A DNA stretch of 8,643 nt, taken from contig CANGVB010000117.1 in NCBI GenBank assembly GCA_947456995.1, positions 1 through 8,643 of the forward strand, in the 5' to 3' direction. Of the stretch, positions 6,542-8,643 are shown piece after piece (the first letter of the stretch is position 1; every line of letters starts with the position of its first letter). The translations under genes and the position numbers were made by a program. Below the pieces are notes generated by a model, which saw only the letters and a list, made by a program, of their open reading frames with translations, did no database searches and was not told the DNA's origin. The stretch comes from Bryobacteraceae bacterium. Lineage in GTDB: Bacteria > Acidobacteriota > Terriglobia > Bryobacterales > Bryobacteraceae.

Positions 6542-7177
6542 TTGAAAATTACAATCTCCAAGGAAAACTACCTCAAAGCCATCGCTGAGGCTGAGAGTGA
6601 AGGCGAACTCGTTATTGCAGCGACGCTGGCACGGTGGCTGAAGGTGAGTGCGCCTGCGGTGACGATGGCGTTGCGGCGTCTGAAGCGGGACAAGCTGATT
6701 CAGGTAGATGAGTTGGGTGTGATTCATCTGACGACTGAAGGGGCAGAGATTGCGCACCGGCTGATCCGACGGCATCATTTGATTGAACGGATGCTGACTG
6801 AAGTGTTTGGCATGGACTGGTACCGGGTGCATGATGAGGCGGAACAGTTGGAGCATGCGGTGAGTGCGGAGTTTGAGAAGAAGCTGATTGAGAAGCTGGG
6901 TGGGGGTGCGATGGGTCTTGATTCGGCTAAGGACCGGCGGGAGATGGGTTGGATTCCGTTGTCGGAGCTGGAGCCTGGTGCGGCAGGACAGGTGGAGAGT
7001 GCTTTTGAGCGGGATCGGGATTTGCTGGAGTATTTGAATTCTCTGGGGATTCGCCCGCAGGCTTCGCTTAAGATGGTGGCCGTGAATGTGGATCAGACCG
7101 TGACGCTGGATATTGCCGGGCAGATGGTTCCGCTGGGGCATACGGCAGCGTCGAAAGTGTGGGTAGCGAAATCATGA
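6542..7177 (+). CDS. DtxR/MntR-family metal-dependent transcriptional regulator
   Basis: A 211-residue predicted repressor that senses Mn(II) or Fe(II) and binds operators of metal-homeostasis genes. A winged helix covers about 5-65, with the recognition helix in APAVTMALRRLKRD (37-50). The dimerisation and metal domain covers about 66-118 and the C-terminal FeoA/SH3-like domain about 135-210. By alignment from memory with DtxR, likely ligands are His78, Glu82, His97, Glu101, Glu104 and His105 (VHDEAEQLEH). Glu replaces the DtxR Cys102, as in MntR, but the N-terminal ligand (Met10 in DtxR, Asp8 in MntR) appears to be Asn9, and the usual PHG(N)PIP-type motif is absent. TTG at 6542 is the start: AAGAGG lies five bases upstream, and no other start occurs between it and the in-frame TGA at 6512. 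The stop overlaps the isomerase gene start. Confidence 0.88.
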   Translation: MKITISKENYLKAIAEAESEGELVIAATLARWLKVSAPAVTMALRRLKRDKLIQVDELGVIHLTTEGAEIAHRLIRRHHLIERMLTEVFGMDWYRVHDEAEQLEHAVSAEFEKKLIEKLGGGAMGLDSAKDRREMGWIPLSELEPGAAGQVESAFERDRDLLEYLNSLGIRPQASLKMVAVNVDQTVTLDIAGQMVPLGHTAASKVWVAKS

Positions 7178-8067
7178 TGAAGCGCCGTGAGTTGTTGCTG
7201 GCTGCGCCGGCATTGTTGGCTGCTAAGCCTTTTGGCTTGCCGATTGGGATTAACCTGTTTACGGTTCGTACGCCGCTGGCGACCAAGCCGGCTGAGACTT
7301 ATAAGGCGCTGGCCTCGATTGGGATCAAGACGCTTGAGGTGCGGCCGGTGCATTTGATGCAGCATTCGGCGATGATTGCCGATGCGGGGCTGAAGCCGGT
7401 GCATATGTTTGTCGAATCGGCAACGATTACGGGGGCCTGGGAGGAGTGGAAGTCTTATTCGGCTGGTATGGCGGCAAGGTTTAAGATGCCGGTGCCGCCG
7501 GCGAATGCTGCCCAGCCCAAGCTCGAAGACATGATTGAGCTTGCCAAGAAGCATGGCTTGCAACGGATCGGGACTAGTATGTTGTTGCCGGGCGAGCGTG
7601 GTGGGGCGATTGCGTCGATCAACAAGGCTTCGGAGAAGTGTGCAGCGGCTGGGCTGGAGCTTTACTATCACAACCACGCTTATGAGTTTGACGGTAAGCC
7701 GGGTGAGCGGTATCTGGATTTGCTGCGGAAGGAATTAGACCCTCGGGTGCGGCTGGAGCTGGATGTATTTTGGGCGGCGATCAAGGGTAATGATGCGGCT
7801 GATGTTTTGAAGGCCTGGAAGGGCCGGGTGAAGTCTGTACACTTAAAGGATATTGCGCCGGATGCGAAGCCAGCGGCCAGTGAGACGGAAGTGCCGCCTT
7901 CGGCTTTTCGGGAGATCGGGAAGGGGCGGCTGGACTTCAAATCGATTTTGAAGGCAGCGAAGAAGGCTGGGGTGGAGCATTACCTGATTGAGCTGGATCA
8001 CTCGCCGGGGGACCCGCTGGTGAGTGTTAAGAACTGCTTTGATTATTTACGTCGCGTAGAGCTTTAA
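7174..8067 (+). CDS. Sugar phosphate isomerase/epimerase-like TIM-barrel protein with Tat-like leader
   Basis: A 297-residue member of the xylose isomerase-like (AP endonuclease 2) TIM-barrel superfamily, whose members use a divalent metal to isomerise or epimerise sugars or related polyols. Visible motifs are YYHNHAYEF (164-172), LELDVFW (194-200), KSVHLKD (220-226), [11 protein letters not shown] (245-255) and YLIELDHS (270-277). Asp197, His223 and Glu273 are probable metal ligands, with His166 and His168 near the active site. [19 protein letters not shown] resembles a short Tat leader, suggesting export, which is common for these proteins in Acidobacteriota. ATG at 7174 is preferred because it makes an ATGA overlap with the regulator stop; ATG at 7177 and GTG at 7159 are alternatives. 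No strong ribosome binding site is seen, so translation is probably coupled to the regulator gene. The substrate is unknown; hydroxypyruvate isomerase-like activity is another reading. Confidence 0.85.
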   Translation: MMKRRELLLAAPALLAAKPFGLPIGINLFTVRTPLATKPAETYKALASIGIKTLEVRPVHLMQHSAMIADAGLKPVHMFVESATITGAWEEWKSYSAGMAARFKMPVPPANAAQPKLEDMIELAKKHGLQRIGTSMLLPGERGGAIASINKASEKCAAAGLELYYHNHAYEFDGKPGERYLDLLRKELDPRVRLELDVFWAAIKGNDAADVLKAWKGRVKSVHLKDIAPDAKPAASETEVPPSAFREIGKGRLDFKSILKAAKKAGVEHYLIELDHSPGDPLVSVKNCFDYLRRVEL

Positions 8068-8643
8068 CGGTACGGCCGAGGCCTTCTTCGAGGCCGATTG
8101 TGGGTTGCCAGTTGAGTGTGCGTTTGGCTTTGGAGATGTCGGGCTGACGCCGGGTGGGGTCGTTTTCCGGGAGCGGGTGGAATTCAAGCGGGCTGGTGGT
8201 GCCCAGGAGGCGCTGGATTCGTTCTGCGAATTCGAGGAGGGTGATTTCTTCCGGGTTGCCGAGGTTGACTGGTTCGCGCTCTTCGCTGAGCATGAGGCGG
8301 CAGAGGCCGTCGACTAGGTCGTCTACGTAGCAGAAGCTGCGGGTTTGGGTGCCGTCTCCGAAGACGGTGAGGGGGAGGCCTTTGAGGGCCTGAGAGAGGA
8401 AGGCTGGGACGACGCGGCCGTCGTCGAGTTTCATGCGGGGCCCGTAGGTGTTGAAGATTCTGGCGATGTTGGTGCGGAGGCCGAATTTGCGGTGGTAGGC
8501 CATGGTGATGGCTTCAGCAAATCGTTTCGATTCGTCGTAGCAACTCCTTGGGCCGATTGGATTTACGTTACCCCAGTAGGTTTCTTTCTGGGGGTGCTCG
8601 AGAGGGTCGCCGTAACACTCGCTGGTGGAGGTGAGGAGGAAAC
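8027..8643 (-). CDS. UDP-glucuronate decarboxylase (UXS-type SDR), N-terminus beyond the right edge
   Basis: An extended short-chain dehydrogenase that converts UDP-glucuronate to UDP-xylose with bound NAD. The 204 residues seen are open to the window end, the first full codon being at 8639-8641, and stop at TAA 8027-8029. Family length is about 310-320, so roughly 110 N-terminal residues with the Rossmann GxxGxxG are missing. [10 protein letters not shown] carries the catalytic Ser region; most relatives have V where this has C. YDESK supplies the catalytic Tyr (codon 8537-8539) and Lys (codon 8525-8527). [25 protein letters not shown] and [13 protein letters not shown] are strongly UXS-like, which favours it over UDP-glucose 4-epimerase or dTDP-glucose dehydratase. 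The tail DVNNQSSS overlaps the 3' end of the isomerase gene on the opposite strand. It probably serves exopolysaccharide or LPS sugar supply. Confidence 0.88.
   Translation of the reverse strand, partial: FLLTSTSECYGDPLEHPQKETYWGNVNPIGPRSCYDESKRFAEAITMAYHRKFGLRTNIARIFNTYGPRMKLDDGRVVPAFLSQALKGLPLTVFGDGTQTRSFCYVDDLVDGLCRLMLSEEREPVNLGNPEEITLLEFAERIQRLLGTTSPLEFHPLPENDPTRRQPDISKAKRTLNWQPTIGLEEGLGRTVKALRDVNNQSSS

Noticed and set aside
6491..7141. 216-codon open frame on the minus strand opposite the regulator gene
   Set aside because: Composition is rich in His, Arg, Gln and Pro, typical of an antisense shadow, while the + strand frame has clear DtxR-family motifs.
7093..7677. 194-codon open frame on the minus strand opposite the regulator and isomerase genes
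   Set aside because: Arg/His/Leu-rich shadow without domain-like pattern; the + strand encodes recognisable TIM-barrel motifs.
8080..8095. GGCCT/AGGCC stem with a 6-base loop just past the isomerase stop as a terminator
   Set aside because: Only 5 bp with no T tract, and it lies in UXS coding sequence (GLEEGLGR), which explains the repeated codons.
1..8643. CRISPR array, defence island, prophage, or other novel multi-gene system
   Set aside because: No spaced short repeats, nuclease, integrase, transposase or phage structural motifs were seen; the genes fit known hydrolase, regulator and sugar-metabolism families.

Overview
The window looks like chromosomal DNA of a GC-rich soil-type bacterium, probably Acidobacteriota (Solibacter/Bryobacter-like). 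That placement is an inference from protein style: exported hydrolases with Tat-like leaders, a subtilase ending in CARDB repeats, and a leader-bearing sugar isomerase-like protein. No rRNA, tRNA, CRISPR array, insertion sequence or phage gene was seen.

Layout from left to right: (i) the last 79 codons of an unrecognised + strand gene enter from the left edge and stop at 242, with a terminator-like hairpin across the stop codon; (ii) about 205 bases follow with no gene; (iii) a leftward cluster of three exported hydrolases occupies 6486 down to 448, in transcription order an M28 zinc aminopeptidase with a PA-type insert, a small alpha/beta-hydrolase esterase, and a large kexin-like S8 protease with a P-domain and four CARDB repeats; (iv) a 55-base divergent intergenic region; (v) a rightward pair, a DtxR/MntR-type metal-dependent repressor and a TIM-barrel sugar phosphate isomerase/epimerase-like protein, joined by an ATGA overlap; (vi) the C-terminal two thirds of a UDP-glucuronate decarboxylase (UXS-type) gene enters leftward from the right edge and overlaps the isomerase gene tail-to-tail.

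The hydrolase cluster reads as a peptide and ester scavenging set acting outside the cytoplasm. The metal-responsive regulator sits divergently next to the zinc peptidase, so it could control itself, its isomerase partner and perhaps the hydrolases, but no operator is obvious. The UXS gene belongs to nucleotide-sugar (UDP-xylose) metabolism and probably to a separate surface polysaccharide locus.

The strongest unexplained structure is a perfect 15-bp inverted repeat with an 8-base loop at 4839-4876. It begins two bases after the M28 stop codon and contains both the Shine-Dalgarno sequence and the start codon of the esterase. It suggests translational coupling, attenuation or both. I found no convincing evidence of a wholly new multi-gene system in this window.
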